64,000 nt of DNA from contig NZ_CP029425.2 of the NCBI RefSeq assembly GCF_002278135.3, positions 8,525,153 to 8,589,152 of the forward strand, given 5' to 3'. Every line of letters starts with the position of its first letter. Position 1 is the first letter of the stretch. Under the pieces are notes generated by a model. It worked only from the letters and a program-made list of their open reading frames with translations, was not told the origin of the DNA and did no database searches. This DNA is from Bradyrhizobium ottawaense. Its GTDB lineage: Bacteria; Pseudomonadota; Alphaproteobacteria; Rhizobiales; Xanthobacteraceae. Both the position numbers and the translations under genes were made by a program. This document shows positions 25,458 through 35,836 of the stretch, one piece after another.

Positions 25458-27485
25458 GTGAGCCATCACCCAGCTCTGCCTTACCTGCGCAATTCCGAGA
25501 AGGGCAAGGTCGTCACCGCGGCCGAAGCGGTCATGCTGATCCGCGACGGCGACACGGTCGCGACCGGCGGCTTCGTCGGCATCGGCTTTGCCGAGGAGAT
25601 CGCGATCGCGCTGGAGGAGCTCTATCTCTCCCACGAGGGCGATGCCCCCTATACGCAGGGCAAGCCGCGCAATCTGACGCTGGTCTATGCGGCGGGCCAG
25701 GGCGACGGCAAGAATCGCGGCCTCAACCATTTCGCGCATGAAGGCCTGGTCCGGCGCGTGATCGGCGGACATTGGGGGCTTGCGCCAAAATTGCAGCAGC
25801 TCGCGATCGCGGGTCAGATCGAGGCCTATAATTTGCCGCAGGGCGTCATCACACACCTGTTCCGCGACATCGCCGCGCACCGGCCCGGCCACGTCACCCG
25901 CGTCGGCATGGGCACCTTCGTCGACCCCCGGCAGGGCGGCGGCAAGCTGAACGCGCGTACCACCGAGGACATGGTGGAGCTGATCACGCTACGCGGCGAA
26001 GAGTGCCTGCTCTACAAGACCTTCCCGATCAATGTCGGCATCATCCGCGCCACGACAGGCGATCCCGACGGCAACCTCACCATGGAGAAGGAGGCGCTGA
26101 CGCTGGAAGCGCTCGCCATCGCCATGGCAGCGCATAATTCCGGCGGCATCGTCATCGCCCAGGTCGAACGCGTCGCCGAGGCCCGCAGCCTCAATCCGCG
26201 CCAGGTCAAGATTCCCGGCATCCTCGTCGACTGCGTCGTGGTGGCAAGGCCCGAGAACCATTGGCAGACCTTTGGCACGCAATACAATCCGGCCTTCTCC
26301 AGCGAGATCCGTGTCCGCGCCGCATCGCTGCCGGTGATGCCGGTCAGCGAGCGCAAGATCATCGCCCGGCGCGCCGCCCTCGAGCTCAAGGCCAACAGCG
26401 TCGTCAATCTCGGCATCGGCATGCCCGAGGGGATTGCCTCGGTCGCCAACGAGGAGCGAATCATCGACCTCATCACGCTGACGGCGGAGCCGGGCGTGAT
26501 CGGCGGCATTCCCGCGAGCGGCATCGATTTCGGCGCCGCGATCAACACGCAGGCGGTGATCGACCAGCCTTATCAGTTCGACTTCTACGACGGCGGCGGC
26601 TTGGACGCCGCCTTCCTCGGGCTCGCCCAGGTCGATCGCGCCGGCAACCTCAATGTCAGCAAGTTCGGGCCGAAGCTCGCAGGCGCCGGTGGCTTCATCA
26701 ACATCAGCCAGAACGCCAAGGAGGTCATCTTCGTCGGCACCTTCGGCGCGGGCAAGCAGCGCATCGCCGTGAACGACGGCAAGCTCGTCATCGTCGACGA
26801 GGCGAAATCACGCAAATTCGTCGACCGCGTCGAGCACGTCACCTTCAGCGGCCCGTTCGCGGCCGCGCGCAAGCAGCGCACGCTTTATGTCACCGAGCGT
26901 TGCGTGTTCGAGCTCAGGCCGGACGGACTCGAGCTCACCGAAGTCGCACCCGGCATCGACATCGAGCGCGACATTTTGCGCCTGATGGATTTCAAGCCGC
27001 TGATCCCGCGCGAGCCCGCACTGATGGACGACCGCATCTTCCGCGAGGGACTGATGGAATTGCGCGAGCGCCTGCTCACCATCCCGCTCGACCAGCGCTT
27101 CACGCTGGACGAGCAGCAGAACCTGTTCTTCGTCAATCTGGAGCGCTATCCGCTGCGCAGCAAGGCCGAGATCGACGCCATCGCCGAGATCGTCGAGAGC
27201 CGTTTGGCGCCGCTCGGCCGCCGGGTCTACGCCATCGTCAATTATGACAATTTTTCCATCCTGCCGGAGCTGATGGACGAATATTCCGCGATGGTGCGCA
27301 GCCTCGTCGATCGCTTCTATTCCGGCGTGTCACGCTACACCACGTCGGGCTTCCTGCGCATCAAGCTAGGCGAAGCCCTGGGGAGGCGCGGCGTCGCGCC
27401 CCACATTTTCGAAAGCGCTGATGAGGCGCAGTCGGATCGGCGTCGGGCCGAGGGAGCCGGCGATGCGCGGCGGGCCCAAAAATGA
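25458..27485 (+). CDS. Acyl-CoA:acetate/3-ketoacid CoA-transferase, fused alpha and beta subunits
   Basis: 675 residues. The N-terminal half is a CoA-transferase alpha-type domain ([18 protein letters not shown]). The second half is beta-type with the catalytic glutamate in [15 protein letters not shown] and the preceding [15 protein letters not shown]. Fused enzymes of this sort move CoA from acetyl-CoA or succinyl-CoA to short-chain acids such as propionate, butyrate or acetoacetate. The C-terminal extension ([15 protein letters not shown] onward) is typical of this subfamily. GTG start at 25458 with GGGAGGA 7 nt upstream. Lying between a carboxylate-type MFS carrier and an ABC importer, it probably activates the imported acid. 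Confidence 0.92.
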   Translation: MSHHPALPYLRNSEKGKVVTAAEAVMLIRDGDTVATGGFVGIGFAEEIAIALEELYLSHEGDAPYTQGKPRNLTLVYAAGQGDGKNRGLNHFAHEGLVRRVIGGHWGLAPKLQQLAIAGQIEAYNLPQGVITHLFRDIAAHRPGHVTRVGMGTFVDPRQGGGKLNARTTEDMVELITLRGEECLLYKTFPINVGIIRATTGDPDGNLTMEKEALTLEALAIAMAAHNSGGIVIAQVERVAEARSLNPRQVKIPGILVDCVVVARPENHWQTFGTQYNPAFSSEIRVRAASLPVMPVSERKIIARRAALELKANSVVNLGIGMPEGIASVANEERIIDLITLTAEPGVIGGIPASGIDFGAAINTQAVIDQPYQFDFYDGGGLDAAFLGLAQVDRAGNLNVSKFGPKLAGAGGFINISQNAKEVIFVGTFGAGKQRIAVNDGKLVIVDEAKSRKFVDRVEHVTFSGPFAAARKQRTLYVTERCVFELRPDGLELTEVAPGIDIERDILRLMDFKPLIPREPALMDDRIFREGLMELRERLLTIPLDQRFTLDEQQNLFFVNLERYPLRSKAEIDAIAEIVESRLAPLGRRVYAIVNYDNFSILPELMDEYSAMVRSLVDRFYSGVSRYTTSGFLRIKLGEALGRRGVAPHIFESADEAQSDRRRAEGAGDARRAQK

Positions 27486-27591
27486 TGCATGCTCGCAAGG
27501 CCGATGCGCTCGGCCGGAAGGTTCAATTGCAATGTTCGTAGCGTTGTGCAAATCGCTGTTACCGAGAAACTTTAAATCAGGAGGGACCATC

Positions 27592-28776
27592 GTGCGTCGA
27601 TCACTCATCATAACAACAACCATTCTCGCACTCGCTGCGGGCACCTCCGCACAGGCCGACGATCTCAAGGTCGCGCTGATCTACGGCAAGACCGGTCCGC
27701 TCGAGGCCTACGCCAAGCAGACCGAGACCGGCCTGAAAATGGGCTTTGAATACGCCACCAAGGGCACGATGACCCTCGACGGTCGCAAGATCGTCATCAT
27801 CACCAAGGACGACCAGGGCAAGCCGGATCTCTCGAAGGCCGCGCTCGCCGAAGCCTATCAGGACGACAAGGCGGACATCGCGATCGGCACGACCTCGTCG
27901 GCCGCGGCGCTCGCCATTCTCCCGGTCGCCGAGGAGAACAAGAAGATCCTGATCATCGAGCCCGCAGTCGCGGACCAGATTACCGGCGAGAAGTGGAATC
28001 GCTACATCTTCCGCACCGCGCGCAACTCCTCGCAGGACGCGATCTCGAATGCGGTCGCGATCGGCAAGCAGGGCGTCACCGTCGCAACGCTGGCACAGGA
28101 TTATGCGTTCGGCCGCGATGGCGTCGCCGCCTTCAAGGAGGCACTCGCCAAGACCGGCGCGACGCTCGCTGCCGAAGAATATGCCCCGACCTCGACCACC
28201 GACTTCACCGCAGTCGGCCAGCGCCTGTTCGACGCACTGAAGGACAAGCCGGGCCGCAAGGTCATCTGGGTGATCTGGGCCGGCGCCGGCAATCCGCTGG
28301 CCAAGCTGCAGGACATGGACCCGAAGCGCTACGGCATCGAGCTCTCCACCGGCGGCAACATCCTGCCGGCGCTCGCCGCCTATAAGGGCCTGCCCGGCAT
28401 GGAAGGCGCGACCTATTATTTCTACGAGATCCCGAAGAACCCGGTGAACGACTGGCTCGTCGCCGAGCACCAGAAGCGCTTCAACGCGCCGCCGGACTTC
28501 TTCACCGCGGGCGGCTTTGCCGCCGCTATGTCCGTCGTCGCCGCCGTCACCAAGGCGAAGTCGACCGACAGCGAGAAGCTGATCACGGCGATGGAAGGCC
28601 TGGAGTTCGACACGCCGAAGGGCAAGATGGTGTTCCGGAAAGAAGACCATCAGGCACTGCAGAGCATGTACGCCTTCAAGGTCAAGGTCGATCCGAACGT
28701 CGCCTGGGCCGTGCTCGAGCCGGTGCGCGAGCTGAAGATCGAGGACATGGACGTTCCCGTTCGCAACAAGCGCTGA
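27592..28776 (+). CDS. ABC transporter substrate-binding protein (branched-chain amino acid/amide type)
   Basis: 394 residues with an N-terminal Sec signal (RRSLIITTTILALAAGTSAQA, cleavage before DDLKVAL). A type I periplasmic binding fold of the LivK/amide-binding family follows (LIYGKTGPLEAYAKQTETG). GTG start at 27592, set by a strong AGGAGGGA 5 nt upstream; the open frame before it overlaps the CoA-transferase and is not protein-like. First gene of the five-gene importer 27592-32556. Many proteins of this family bind aromatic or short-chain acids rather than amino acids, which fits the CoA-transferase neighbour. Confidence 0.92.
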   Translation: MRRSLIITTTILALAAGTSAQADDLKVALIYGKTGPLEAYAKQTETGLKMGFEYATKGTMTLDGRKIVIITKDDQGKPDLSKAALAEAYQDDKADIAIGTTSSAAALAILPVAEENKKILIIEPAVADQITGEKWNRYIFRTARNSSQDAISNAVAIGKQGVTVATLAQDYAFGRDGVAAFKEALAKTGATLAAEEYAPTSTTDFTAVGQRLFDALKDKPGRKVIWVIWAGAGNPLAKLQDMDPKRYGIELSTGGNILPALAAYKGLPGMEGATYYFYEIPKNPVNDWLVAEHQKRFNAPPDFFTAGGFAAAMSVVAAVTKAKSTDSEKLITAMEGLEFDTPKGKMVFRKEDHQALQSMYAFKVKVDPNVAWAVLEPVRELKIEDMDVPVRNKR

Positions 28777-28800
28777 GTTTGTCCGCGCTGCCCTCTTCTT

Positions 28801-28910
28801 CACCTCTCCCGCTTGCGGGAGAGGCCGGGAGAGGGCTCTGTCCTCTCGGGGGTTCCCGCCTGCGGAGACACCCTCTCCCCAGCCCTCCCCCGCAAGCGGG
28901 GGAGGGGAGC
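28801..28910. repeat. Palindromic repeat, family F, inside the importer gene cluster
   Basis: CACCTCTCCCGCTTGCGGGAG at the left, with a second internal hairpin CCCTCCCCCGCAAGCGGGGGA near the right end (28884-28907). It shares the CTCCCCGCTTGCGG core with the element at 14727-14972. It lies between the substrate-binding-protein gene and the first ATPase gene, where mRNA hairpins commonly make the binding protein more abundant than the rest. Confidence 0.78.
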
Positions 28911-28965
28911 CGACTGTCATCGCGGACATCTCCACGTTTCCATTGCCAGACTCGATTGAATTCGA

Positions 28966-29739
28966 ATGACGCTTACCCTCGAAACACGCGAGCTCACCAT
29001 CCGCTTCGGCGGCCATGTTGCGGTCAACAGCGTGACCTGCACGTTCCGTCCGGGCGAGCTCACCGCGATCGTCGGGCCGAACGGCGCCGGCAAGACCACC
29101 TATTTCAATCTGATCTCGGGTCAGCTGCGCGCCTCGAACGGCAGCATCCTGTTCGACGGCACCGACATCACCCAGCACTCCGCGCCGCTGCGAACCCGCG
29201 CGGGCCTCGGACGCGCCTTCCAGCTCACCAACCTCTTTCCGAACCTCACCGTGGAAGAGAACGTGCGCCTCGCCGTGCAAGCGGCGAACGGCACCCATTA
29301 CGACATGCTGCGGCCCTGGATGGTGCGCCGCGACCTGATCGCACGCGCCGACGCCATTCTCGAGCAGGTCGCGCTCGGCAGCCGCCGCGGCGTCGCTGCG
29401 ACCGCGCTGTCGCACGGCGACCAGCGCAAGCTGGAGGTCGCCCTGATGATCGCGCTGGAACCGAAGGTCTTCATGTTCGACGAGCCGACCGCCGGCATGA
29501 GCATCGACGAGGTGCCTGTGGTGCTCAACCTGATCGCGCAGCTCAAGCAGGACAGAAGCAAGATCATCCTGCTGGTCGAGCACAAGATGGACGTGGTGCG
29601 CTCGCTCGCCGACCGCATCATCGTGCTGCATAACGGGCAACTTGTTGCGGATGGTCCGCCGGCTGAGGTGATTGCCTCGCCGATCGTGCAGGAAGCCTAT
29701 CTCGGCGTCGCGCCCAAGACTGCAGAGGGTACCGCATGA
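28966..29739 (+). CDS. livG: ABC transporter ATP-binding protein, LivG type
   Basis: 257 residues. Walker A GPNGAGKTTYFN, Q-loop (GRAFQLTNLFPNLTVEENV, diagnostic for LivG), signature ALSHGDQRKLEVALM and Walker B VFMFDEPTAGMS are complete, and the switch His lies in VEHKMDVV. Cytoplasmic subunit, pairs with LivF. The stop overlaps the start of the next gene by ATGA. The order here (binding protein, G, F, H, M) differs from the common H-M-G-F order. Confidence 0.92.
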   Translation: MTLTLETRELTIRFGGHVAVNSVTCTFRPGELTAIVGPNGAGKTTYFNLISGQLRASNGSILFDGTDITQHSAPLRTRAGLGRAFQLTNLFPNLTVEENVRLAVQAANGTHYDMLRPWMVRRDLIARADAILEQVALGSRRGVAATALSHGDQRKLEVALMIALEPKVFMFDEPTAGMSIDEVPVVLNLIAQLKQDRSKIILLVEHKMDVVRSLADRIIVLHNGQLVADGPPAEVIASPIVQEAYLGVAPKTAEGTA

Positions 29740-30458
29740 CCGACCTGCTCAAACTCTCAGGCGTCCACACCCATATCGGCCGCTATCACATCCTCCAGGG
29801 CATCGACCTCGCGGTCCCGCAGGGGCAGACCACGATGCTGCTCGGGCGCAACGGCGCCGGCAAGACCACGACGCTGCGCACCATCATGGGACTGTGGCAG
29901 GCGTCCAGCGGCGAGATCAGCCTCTCCGGCGATCGCATCGAGAGCCGCGCGACGCCGGACATCGCAAGGCTCGGCGTCGGCTACGTGCCGGAGAGCATGG
30001 CGGTATTCTCCGATCTCACCGTGAAGGAAAACCTGGTGCTGGCGGCGCGCGACGGCCCGCTCGACGACACCCAGCTCGACTGGATTTTTGGTTTCTTCCC
30101 GGCGCTGCGCCGGTTCTGGCTGTCGCGGGCGGGGAGCCTCTCGGGCGGGCAGAAGCAGATGCTCTCGATCGCGCGCGCCATCATCGAGCCGCGCAAGCTC
30201 TTGCTGATCGACGAGGCGACCAAGGGGCTGGCGCCGGCCATCGTGATGGCGCTGATCGAGTGCCTGAAGGAGATCAAGCGCAAGGGCGCGACGATCCTCC
30301 TGGTCGAGCAGAATTTCTTTGCCGCCCGCGAGCTCGGCGACAACGTGCTCGTGATGGACAACGGCACCATCGTCCATCGCGGCGAGATGGCGGCGCTCGC
30401 CGCCGACGTGCCGCTGCAGGAGCGGCTGCTCGGCCTGAGCCTGGAGACGCATCAGTGA
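29736..30458 (+). CDS. livF: ABC transporter ATP-binding protein, LivF type
   Basis: 240 residues. Walker A GRNGAGKTTTLR, LivF-type region GVGYVPESMAVFSDLTVKENL, signature SLSGGQKQMLSIARA and Walker B LLLIDEATKGLAP, with the switch His replaced by Gln in LLVEQNF as is usual in LivF. Its ATG overlaps the LivG stop by four bases and its stop overlaps the next GTG start by four bases, so translation is coupled through the operon. Confidence 0.92.
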   Translation: MTDLLKLSGVHTHIGRYHILQGIDLAVPQGQTTMLLGRNGAGKTTTLRTIMGLWQASSGEISLSGDRIESRATPDIARLGVGYVPESMAVFSDLTVKENLVLAARDGPLDDTQLDWIFGFFPALRRFWLSRAGSLSGGQKQMLSIARAIIEPRKLLLIDEATKGLAPAIVMALIECLKEIKRKGATILLVEQNFFAARELGDNVLVMDNGTIVHRGEMAALAADVPLQERLLGLSLETHQ

Positions 30459-31465
30459 CTGACCTTGCTGCAACCGATCCGCTGCCGAAGCCGAAGCGCG
30501 ATATCGCACCGATCCTCTTGCCGGTCGCGCTCGCCCTCGTGACGATCCCCCTGATCGGCTCGCCCAGCACCTGGCTGACGCTCACCGCCGCAAGCCTTGC
30601 CATGGGCATGATGATCTTCATCATGGCCTCGGGGCTGACCCTGGTGTTCGGCCTGATGGACGTGCTCAATTTCGGCCACGGCGCGTTCATCGCCGTCGGC
30701 GCCTATGTCGCGACCCTGGTGCTGGCGCCGTTCGCAGCCTCCATTCAGGCGGATTCGCTCTGGATGAACCTCGCGGTGCTGGCGCCGGCCGCGCTGCTCT
30801 CGATGGCCGTGTCGGGCGCCCTTGGCCTCGTCGTCGAGCGCGTGCTGATCCTGCCGGTCTACGGCCAGCACCTGAAGCAGATCCTGATGACGACCGGCGG
30901 CCTGATCGTCGCCGAGCAGACGCTCTATGCCCTCTGGGGGCCACAGATCATCCCGATGCCGCTGCCGGCGTCGCTGCGCGGCTCCTTCATCCTCGGCGAC
31001 GTCGCGATCGCCAAATACCGCGTGCTGGCGATGCTGATCGGCCTTGCCGTCTTCATCGCGATCCAGCTGGTGCTCAACCGCACCAAGCTCGGGCTCCTGA
31101 TCCGCGCCGGCGTCGAGAACCGCGAGATGGTGGAAGCGCTCGGCTATCGCATCCGCCGGCTGTTCCTCGGCGTATTCATGACGGGATCGGCGCTGGCCGG
31201 CCTCGGCGGCGTGATGTGGGCGCTCTATCGCGAGCAGGTCCATGCCTCCATGAGCGACGACCTCACCGTGCTGATCTTCATCGTCGTCATCATCGGCGGC
31301 CTCGGCTCGATCGGTGGCTGCTTCATCGGTGCGATCCTCGTGGCCATGGTCGCCAATTACGGCGGCTTCCTGATGCCGAAGCTCGCCCTCGTCTCCAACA
31401 TCCTGCTGATGGTCGCCATTCTGATGTGGCGGCCGCGCGGCCTCTATGCGGTGACCAGCCGATGA
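30455..31465 (+). CDS. livH: ABC transporter permease, LivH type
   Basis: 336 residues, about eight membrane helices. The LivH marks are SGLTLVFGLMDVLNFGHGAFIAVGAY near the N-terminus, the coupling EAA-like loop RAGVENREMVEALGY and the glycine-rich VVIIGGLGSIGGCFIGA near the end. GTG start in a GTGA overlap with livF. Forms the inner-membrane channel with LivM. Confidence 0.92.
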   Translation: MTDLAATDPLPKPKRDIAPILLPVALALVTIPLIGSPSTWLTLTAASLAMGMMIFIMASGLTLVFGLMDVLNFGHGAFIAVGAYVATLVLAPFAASIQADSLWMNLAVLAPAALLSMAVSGALGLVVERVLILPVYGQHLKQILMTTGGLIVAEQTLYALWGPQIIPMPLPASLRGSFILGDVAIAKYRVLAMLIGLAVFIAIQLVLNRTKLGLLIRAGVENREMVEALGYRIRRLFLGVFMTGSALAGLGGVMWALYREQVHASMSDDLTVLIFIVVIIGGLGSIGGCFIGAILVAMVANYGGFLMPKLALVSNILLMVAILMWRPRGLYAVTSR

Positions 31466-32556
31466 TGATCCTGTCAGGCGATCCGCCGCGTAGCCGAATC
31501 CTCACGCTCGTTCTCGTCGTCATCATCCTGGCGCTGGCGGCGACGCCGTTCCTGTTTCCGGGGGCCAAGGCAATGAACGTCGCAGCCAAAATCTGCGTCT
31601 TCGCCGCGCTGGTCGCCTCCTACGACCTCCTGCTTGGCTATACCGGCTCGGTTTCGTTCGCCCACACCATGTTCTACGGCATCGGCAGCTACGCGATCGC
31701 CATCGCGCTGTACGGGTTGGGCCCGAATTGGGCCGCGGTCGCCACCGGCATCGTGGTCGGACTGCCGCTCGCGGCGCTGCTCGCGCTCGCCATCGGGCTG
31801 TTTTCGCTGCGGGTCGCCGCGATCTTCTTTGCCATGATCACGCTGGCGGTCGCCTCCGCCTTCCAGGTGCTGGCTTCGCAGCTGTCCTGGCTGACCGGCG
31901 GCGAGGACGGGCGCAGCTTTCAGCTGCCCGAGCTGCTGCGGCCCGGCACGGTGCTGATCCCAAAGAGCCTGGTCGGCTTCGAGATCAACGGCCGGATCCT
32001 GACCTTCTACCTGGTATTCGCCATCTCGGCGCTGATGATCCTCGCACTGCTGCGCGTCGTGAACTCGCCGTTCGGGCGCGTGCTGCAGGCGATCCGCGAG
32101 AACCGTTTTCGCGCCGAGGCGCTCGGTTTCCGCACGGTGTTCCACCTGACCTATGCCAACTGCATCGCCGCGCTGGTCGCTGCCAGCGCCGGCATCCTGA
32201 ATGCACTGTGGCTACGCTATGCCGGTCCCGATACTTCGCTCAGCTTCTCGATCATGCTGGACATCCTGCTGATGGTCGTGATCGGCGGCATGGGCACGAT
32301 CTACGGCGCGATTATCGGCGCCACCATCTTCATCCTCGCCCAGAACTATTTGCAGTCGCTGATGGGCGTCGCCTCCACGGCGGCGTCGGAGGCCGGCCTG
32401 CCGCTGCTGCCGGGTCTGCTGCATCCCGACCGCTGGCTGCTGTGGCTCGGCCTGCTGTTCATCGCCAGCGTCTATTTCTTCCCGACCGGCGTGGTCGGAC
32501 GGCTGCGCAATCCCGCTGGCGACAAGAGCAGGCAGCCCGCATTAAGCCGCGATTAA
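31462..32556 (+). CDS. livM: ABC transporter permease, LivM type
   Basis: 364 residues, about nine or ten membrane helices. Typical LivM sequences: YDLLLGYTGSVSFAHTMFYGIGSY, coupling loop QAIRENRFRAEALGF and VVIGGMGTIYGAIIGA. The ATG overlaps the livH stop (ATGA); a second ATG follows directly. Last gene of the importer operon. Downstream are about 160 bp before the next start, with no clear terminator. Confidence 0.92.
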   Translation: MMILSGDPPRSRILTLVLVVIILALAATPFLFPGAKAMNVAAKICVFAALVASYDLLLGYTGSVSFAHTMFYGIGSYAIAIALYGLGPNWAAVATGIVVGLPLAALLALAIGLFSLRVAAIFFAMITLAVASAFQVLASQLSWLTGGEDGRSFQLPELLRPGTVLIPKSLVGFEINGRILTFYLVFAISALMILALLRVVNSPFGRVLQAIRENRFRAEALGFRTVFHLTYANCIAALVAASAGILNALWLRYAGPDTSLSFSIMLDILLMVVIGGMGTIYGAIIGATIFILAQNYLQSLMGVASTAASEAGLPLLPGLLHPDRWLLWLGLLFIASVYFFPTGVVGRLRNPAGDKSRQPALSRD

Positions 32557-32719
32557 TGATGCAGTGCGGCGATTGCTACGCCTGCCGCACAACCCTGACG
32601 CGTTTCGCGCTCCGCTGCATACGGACGCGATTGTGCAACTGGATTAATGCTTAGGTAACTGGCTTTCCTAAGGTTTAGGCCATTTGTGCGGTGTATTCGT
32701 GTTCCTCCAGGGAGGGGGA

Positions 32720-35700
32720 ATGCGCCAAGTCTTTTCCACGGTGGCAGCCGGAATGTCTCGAGCCGCAAGGAACGGCTGGGAGGCCTTGGCGCGGCGTGGT
32801 CCTGTCCTGTGGCTGACCCTGTGCGGCGTGTTGCTGGTCGCGGGCATCTTCGGTGTGACAGCCATGGCCGTCGGCGAATTTCGCGAGCGCACCCTGGCCA
32901 ACCGCGAACGCGAGCTGGAAAACACGGTCCAACTGATCGCCCGGCACTTTGATCAGCAATTCGAGGATTCCGACGTCGTCGCCGCCGATCTGATCGGGCA
33001 GATGAACCTGGTGGAGGTCACCTCGCCGGCAATGTTCCGCGAGCGCATGTCCGGCCCCGCGGCGAACCAGATGCTGCGCAGCAAGATCAGTTCGGTGTCC
33101 TATCTCGGCGATATCGCCATCTACGATGCCGATGGCGACCTCATCAGCTGGTCGCGGCCCCACCCGCTGCCCAAGATCAACGTTTCGTCACGGGCCTACT
33201 TTCAGACCTTCAAGACGAATCCGCAGTCCGAACCGGTGCTGCTGGAATCCGTCCGCAGCTTCATCATCAACAAATGGACCACGATCGTCGCCCGCCGGTT
33301 GACCGGCGCGGACGGCACCTTCCTCGGCGCGATGGTCCGCCGGATCGATCCGGACAGCTACCAGCACTATTTCGCGTCTGTCGCGCTGGCCGAGGGGACG
33401 GCCATCTCGCTGTTCGATCGCGAAGGTAAGATGCTGGCGCGCTATCCGCATCTCGAAGAGCTGATCGGCAGAAACTTCAAGGACGCGCCGCTGATGCAGA
33501 AGGTGCTGGCCAATGGCGGCCAGCAGACGCTCCGCGGCAGGAGTCCGGTCGACGGCGAAGAGCGGCTCGGATCGGCGGCGTCGCTGACGCATTTCCCGCT
33601 GGTCATCATCGCCACCAACACCACGGCCGCGGCGCTGGCCGACTGGCGGCAGCAGACAGGCTTCATGGTGACGACCGCCGCGCTTTCGGCTGCCGTGATC
33701 GCGCTGATCCTCTATCTGATCATCCGCCTGATCAACCGGCAGAACCGCGAAGCGCAGGAACGGCTGGAAGCGGAGCGGCTGCGGCTCGACACCGCCTTGA
33801 ACAACATGACGCAGGGGCTGATCCTCTACGACGCGAGCGGCACCATCGTCACCTGCAACCGACGCTACGCCGACATGTTCGGCCTCTCCCACGACGTCAT
33901 CAAGCCCGGCTGCCACATCCGCGAGGCGATGTATCATCGCAAGGAGCGCGGCGCGTTCGACGGTGACGTCGAGGAATTCTGTGCTGACGTCATGAGGGTC
34001 GTCGCCGAAGGCACGGTCTCCGCGCGAATTCATCAACTGGCCAATGGCCGCGCCTTCCAGGTCATCAACACTCCGCTCGCCCAGGGCGGCTGGGTCGCCA
34101 CGATCGAAGACATCACCGATCGCCGCCACCTGGAACAGGAGCGCGATCGCAACCACACCTTCCTGCGCGAGATCATCGACCATATCCCCTCGCGGATCAC
34201 CGTGAAGGACGCCCGGACACGGCGCTACCTCCTGGCCAACCAGGTGGCCGAGGAACAGCTCGGCGAAACCCCGGAGACGATCGTCGGCAAGAGCGCGTTC
34301 GACCTTTACCCGACGGAAGACGCCGAGATCATCACCCGGGATGACGACAAGCTGCTGCAATCGCCGAACGGCCTGTTCCTGGATGAGCACATCTGGAATA
34401 CCCCGGCCACCGGACGGCGCTATATCACTTCGACCCGGATCGGTATCCGCGACAAGTCCGGCGAGCCGCGCTACATCATCAATGTCGTCGAGGACGTCAC
34501 CGAGCGACGGCGCGCCCACGAGAAGATCGCGCATATGGCGCATTACGATGCGCTGACCGACCTGCCGAACCGCACGCTGTTCCGCGAGCAGATCGAACGC
34601 GAGCTGGCGAAGGTCGGAGATCAGTTCGCGCTGCTCTACATCGATGTCGACGAGTTCAAGGGCATCAACGATTCGCTCGGCCACCACGTCGGCGACGAGC
34701 TGTTGAAGGCGATCGCGGGCCGCCTCCGTGGCTGCCTCAAGCACGGCGATCTCATCGCGCGACTCGGCGGCGACGAGTTTGCCGTCATCCAGACCGGGAT
34801 CCAATCCTCGGCCGAGGTGCTGTCCTTCGTGACCCGGATCTACCAGGCGATCCGGCAGCCCTATCATTGTCTCGGCCATCAGCTCTCCACGGATGCGAGC
34901 ATCGGAATCGCGCTTGCGCCGCAGGACGGTGCAGATCTCGACCAGCTCATCAAGAACGCCGACCTCGCGATGTACGGCGCCAAGGCCGAGGGACGCCGCA
35001 CCCACCGCTTCTTCGAGCCGGAGATGGATGCGAGCGCCAGGGCGCGCCTGAGCATGGAGCAGGATCTGCGCCAGGCCCTGGTGAACGGCGGCTTCGAGAT
35101 TCACTATCAGCCGCTGGTCGACCTGCGCACCAACGACGTGTCGGGCTGCGAGGCGCTGCTGCGCTGGCGCCATCCCGATCGCGGCATGGTATCGCCGGCC
35201 GAGTTCATTCCCGTCGCCGAGGACACCGGCCTGATCAACGAGCTCGGTGATTGGGTGCTGCGCATGGCCTGCAACGAGGCCGCGACCTGGCCGTCGCATG
35301 TGCGCGTAGCGGTCAACGTGTCGCCGGTGCAACTCAAATGCGACACGCTGGCGCTGCGCATCGCGGGCGCGCTCGCCGCCTCCGGGCTGGACCCGCGCCG
35401 GCTCGAGCTCGAGATCACCGAGGCCGTGCTTATCCGCGACGACGAAGCTGCGCTCTCGATCCTGCACCAGCTCCGCTCGATCGGCGTGCGCATCGCGCTC
35501 GACGATTTCGGCACCGGCTACTCCTCGCTCAGCTATCTCAAGCGCTTCCCGTTCGACAAGATCAAGATCGACCGCTGCTTCGTCGCCGACATCGCGGAGA
35601 CGAGCGGCGCACCCGTCATCGTGCAGGCGGTGGTGAACATCGCAGCCGCCAGCAGCATGACCACGGTCGCCGAAGGGGTCGAGACCGAGGCGCAACGCGA

Positions 35701-35836
35701 GCTGCTGCGCGCGCTCGGCTGCACGCAGATGCAGGGCTACCTGTTCAGCCCGCCGAAGCCGGCCAGCGAGGTGCGGAAACTGTTCGGTTCGGGCGATGGC
35801 TTGCCCGGAGCCTTGCCGGTGGCGGCGGTGGCCTGA
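32720..35836 (+). CDS. Membrane sensor GGDEF-EAL protein (Cache-PAS-PAS-GGDEF-EAL)
   Basis: 1038 residues. One N-terminal TM helix (about 28-52), an extracytoplasmic dCache-like sensor (about 55-310), a second TM helix (about 320-342), two PAS domains, then GGDEF and EAL. The cyclase motif is canonical GGDEF (683-687), but the position of the RxxD inhibitory site reads KHGD, so product inhibition is probably lost. EAL is intact (EALL from Glu811; LEITE, DDFGTGYSS, AEGVET). The ATG at 32720 has a strong GGAGGGGG site; another ATG 36 bp upstream does not. The stop overlaps the next gene's start as TGATG. Confidence 0.92.
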   Translation: MRQVFSTVAAGMSRAARNGWEALARRGPVLWLTLCGVLLVAGIFGVTAMAVGEFRERTLANRERELENTVQLIARHFDQQFEDSDVVAADLIGQMNLVEVTSPAMFRERMSGPAANQMLRSKISSVSYLGDIAIYDADGDLISWSRPHPLPKINVSSRAYFQTFKTNPQSEPVLLESVRSFIINKWTTIVARRLTGADGTFLGAMVRRIDPDSYQHYFASVALAEGTAISLFDREGKMLARYPHLEELIGRNFKDAPLMQKVLANGGQQTLRGRSPVDGEERLGSAASLTHFPLVIIATNTTAAALADWRQQTGFMVTTAALSAAVIALILYLIIRLINRQNREAQERLEAERLRLDTALNNMTQGLILYDASGTIVTCNRRYADMFGLSHDVIKPGCHIREAMYHRKERGAFDGDVEEFCADVMRVVAEGTVSARIHQLANGRAFQVINTPLAQGGWVATIEDITDRRHLEQERDRNHTFLREIIDHIPSRITVKDARTRRYLLANQVAEEQLGETPETIVGKSAFDLYPTEDAEIITRDDDKLLQSPNGLFLDEHIWNTPATGRRYITSTRIGIRDKSGEPRYIINVVEDVTERRRAHEKIAHMAHYDALTDLPNRTLFREQIERELAKVGDQFALLYIDVDEFKGINDSLGHHVGDELLKAIAGRLRGCLKHGDLIARLGGDEFAVIQTGIQSSAEVLSFVTRIYQAIRQPYHCLGHQLSTDASIGIALAPQDGADLDQLIKNADLAMYGAKAEGRRTHRFFEPEMDASARARLSMEQDLRQALVNGGFEIHYQPLVDLRTNDVSGCEALLRWRHPDRGMVSPAEFIPVAEDTGLINELGDWVLRMACNEAATWPSHVRVAVNVSPVQLKCDTLALRIAGALAASGLDPRRLELEITEAVLIRDDEAALSILHQLRSIGVRIALDDFGTGYSSLSYLKRFPFDKIKIDRCFVADIAETSGAPVIVQAVVNIAAASSMTTVAEGVETEAQRELLRALGCTQMQGYLFSPPKPASEVRKLFGSGDGLPGALPVAAVA

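Noticed and set aside
27486..27591. A second sigma54 promoter before the substrate-binding protein (GG...TTGC near 27515)
   Set aside because: GG and GC are 11 bp apart instead of the required 10.
28801..28910. A rho-independent terminator splitting the binding-protein gene from the importer
   Set aside because: No T-tract follows the hairpins and the downstream ATPase has no separate recognisable promoter; better seen as a repeat that may stabilise the upstream mRNA.
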